A stretch of DNA of 64,000 nucleotides, from positions 29,796,001-29,860,000 of the forward strand of contig OX621254.1 of assembly GCA_951640165.1 (NCBI GenBank), given 5' to 3'. Positions 62,900 through 64,000 of this stretch are shown here, in pieces. Source of the stretch: Pseudoips prasinana. Its lineage: Eukaryota > Arthropoda > Insecta > Lepidoptera > Nolidae. A program made the position numbers and the translations under genes. The notes under the pieces are model-generated. The model ran no database searches. It saw only the letters and a list, made by a program, of their open reading frames with translations, and was not told the DNA's origin. Position 1 is the stretch's first letter, and every line of letters starts with the position of its first letter.

Positions 62900-63910
62900 A
62901 ATGAACTTGGTGTAGGTCGGGTAAGGTTAGAAGGAGGATCGGGAGCGAGCCGATCCCGCTCGTAGATAGAGGAGGCATCGGGGCCCGGCGGCAGACTCAG
63001 GCGGTAGCTCAAATCCCCTCGCAGCTGCGATGGCAGTATGAGAAGTGTCTTTCAGTGTCTCTATTGTTTGTTGCGGGAGCGACCTATACTCTGCCCAGCA
63101 TACACTGGAGGAGTGCCGCCCTGGGAGGCCATGAGGAGAGTCCTAGTCGCTGAGATTGGACGGGATCTTTCGTCGCCAGCATTCGTGTATGTGATACTGA
63201 TAGACGACTCCACCACATGGGACGCCGAGGTCTCCTTCTGTGAGGCAGTCATACTCCAGAAAGAAGTTGAGCTGGATCGGGAGCGAGCCGATCCCGCTCG
63301 CTATCCTAAGACATTAATTATTCCTAGAATGAGAACGGAACTTCATAGACGAAGCTGTTATCCAATTCCTGACCAAATTAAGGTTCTTCCAATGGGTCGA
63401 TTCAAAAAAACTTTACGTAATTGGTTATTTGAGAATTCCTTCTATACTGTCAAGGAATTCCTGCAGGCCAAATAATTGTCTTCACAAATTTTCATGTCAT
63501 TATTATATGATTAGATATGTTAAGCTACTATTGTGCTTTCAATGTAAGACTTTTTTAAAACCATATTTACTTGCAAATAAATCTTTGTCTTTGACTTTGA
63601 CAGACGAAGAAGGCGTTGGAGCGGGCGGCAGTCAGTAGCCCAACGCCCTTTCGAGCTGCGGTGGCGGAATATAGCAAGCTCCGGGAAAACTGCCGAACTG
63701 ACAGGTGTTGGCAATTGAAGAGGAAAACCAGAGCCCTCCCAGGGTAGGTACGTAAGGGAGCAGCCCCTTTCCATGTCTCAAAAGATCGCGACACGGCATC
63801 GCAATAGCAAACCCGCGTGTAGGACGCGAGTCGTGATTCGCTAAAAGAAGTCCACGGGAAGTTTGGTCTCCAACTCACCTGCAGATACATTTTGTAGGTG
63901 GCAAGCATTG
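62900..63910 (+). pseudogene. R1-like LINE C-terminus, interrupted by a Jockey-like 3' fragment
   Basis: The R1-type end reads AMRRVLVAEIGRDLSSPAF, FCEAVILQKEVELDRERADP and, after the interruption, RRRRRWSGRQSV. Upstream, the zinc-knuckle part (SAQHTLEEC) is in another frame, so there is a frameshift near 63115. Sequence 63297-63601 is a separate LINE tail encoding MGRFKKTLRNWLFENSFYTV, EFLQAK, with AATAAA and a (tttgac) tail. GC-rich compared with the surroundings. Confidence 0.75.
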
Positions 63911-64000
63911 TGATTCTCCCAGCCTTAAAAAGAAGTAGTAAGGTTAAGTTAGGTATTGGCCCAGCATGAGGTTTGACGTTTTCGAAAAGCTTCCTTGTGT

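Overview
This is an A+T-rich insect window, almost certainly from a moth or butterfly. The evidence is long introns packed with tRNA-derived SINEs, short Helitron-like repeats, mariner elements and RTE/R1/Jockey-type LINE relics of the sort common in Lepidoptera, plus spliced genes with arthropod-style signals. I cannot name the species.

The only host genes I can support are two tandem paralogues on the minus strand. Both encode insect 26/29 kDa proteases (cathepsin L-like family C1A peptidases with a long extra N-terminal domain, also called digestive cysteine proteinase 1 or 26-29-p). Gene A is complete. I resolved 12 exons from 61244 down to 27280 (1626 nt, 541 aa), all joining in phase, with a TATA box and initiator just upstream and an AATAAA signal downstream. 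The product has a signal peptide, an N-terminal beta-rich domain of about 200 aa, an I29 propeptide and a mature peptidase with Gln342/Cys348/His489/Asn509. Gene B lies about 3 kb downstream of A. Its first five exons (24245 to 1739) are in the window and the rest run off the left edge. Matching exons have the same lengths and phases as in A (97, 91, 115 versus 112, and 130 nt), so the two arose by duplication.

Nearly everything else is repeat in the introns of these genes. Intron 4 of gene B (1869-14692) holds a ~9 kb satellite array (about 26 monomers of ~340 bp, with a nearly identical 2.68 kb block present twice), a decayed mariner and an intact 1282 bp mariner with TA duplication and an open 339-aa transposase. 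Intron 1 of B holds a nearly full-length RTE retrotransposon (19560-22693, 10 bp target duplication). Intron 11 of A holds a 7.4 kb I-group LINE with RNase H inserted into a palindromic MITE. Other introns hold clear nested insertions: a hAT-type MITE in Rep-W in Rep-T, a LINE in a SINE, MITEs in SINEs, and a TIR element in an RTE-derived SINE.

Local repeat labels: SINE-A (tRNA-like head, then 'cccaggacagatatttgtg'), SINE-B ('ggcccataaatagttgt'), SINE-C ('cctagttggtagtgctcc'), SINE-D ('cctcggagagcacgtaaag'); Hel-1 and Hel-2 (short elements ending hairpin-CTAG/T); MITE-X and MITE-P (palindromic); Rep-T, V, W, Y, R and Q (families defined only by repetition here). Right of gene A (61300-64000) there are only repeats and LINE relics. 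No rRNA gene, CRISPR array or convincing free-standing tRNA gene was seen.
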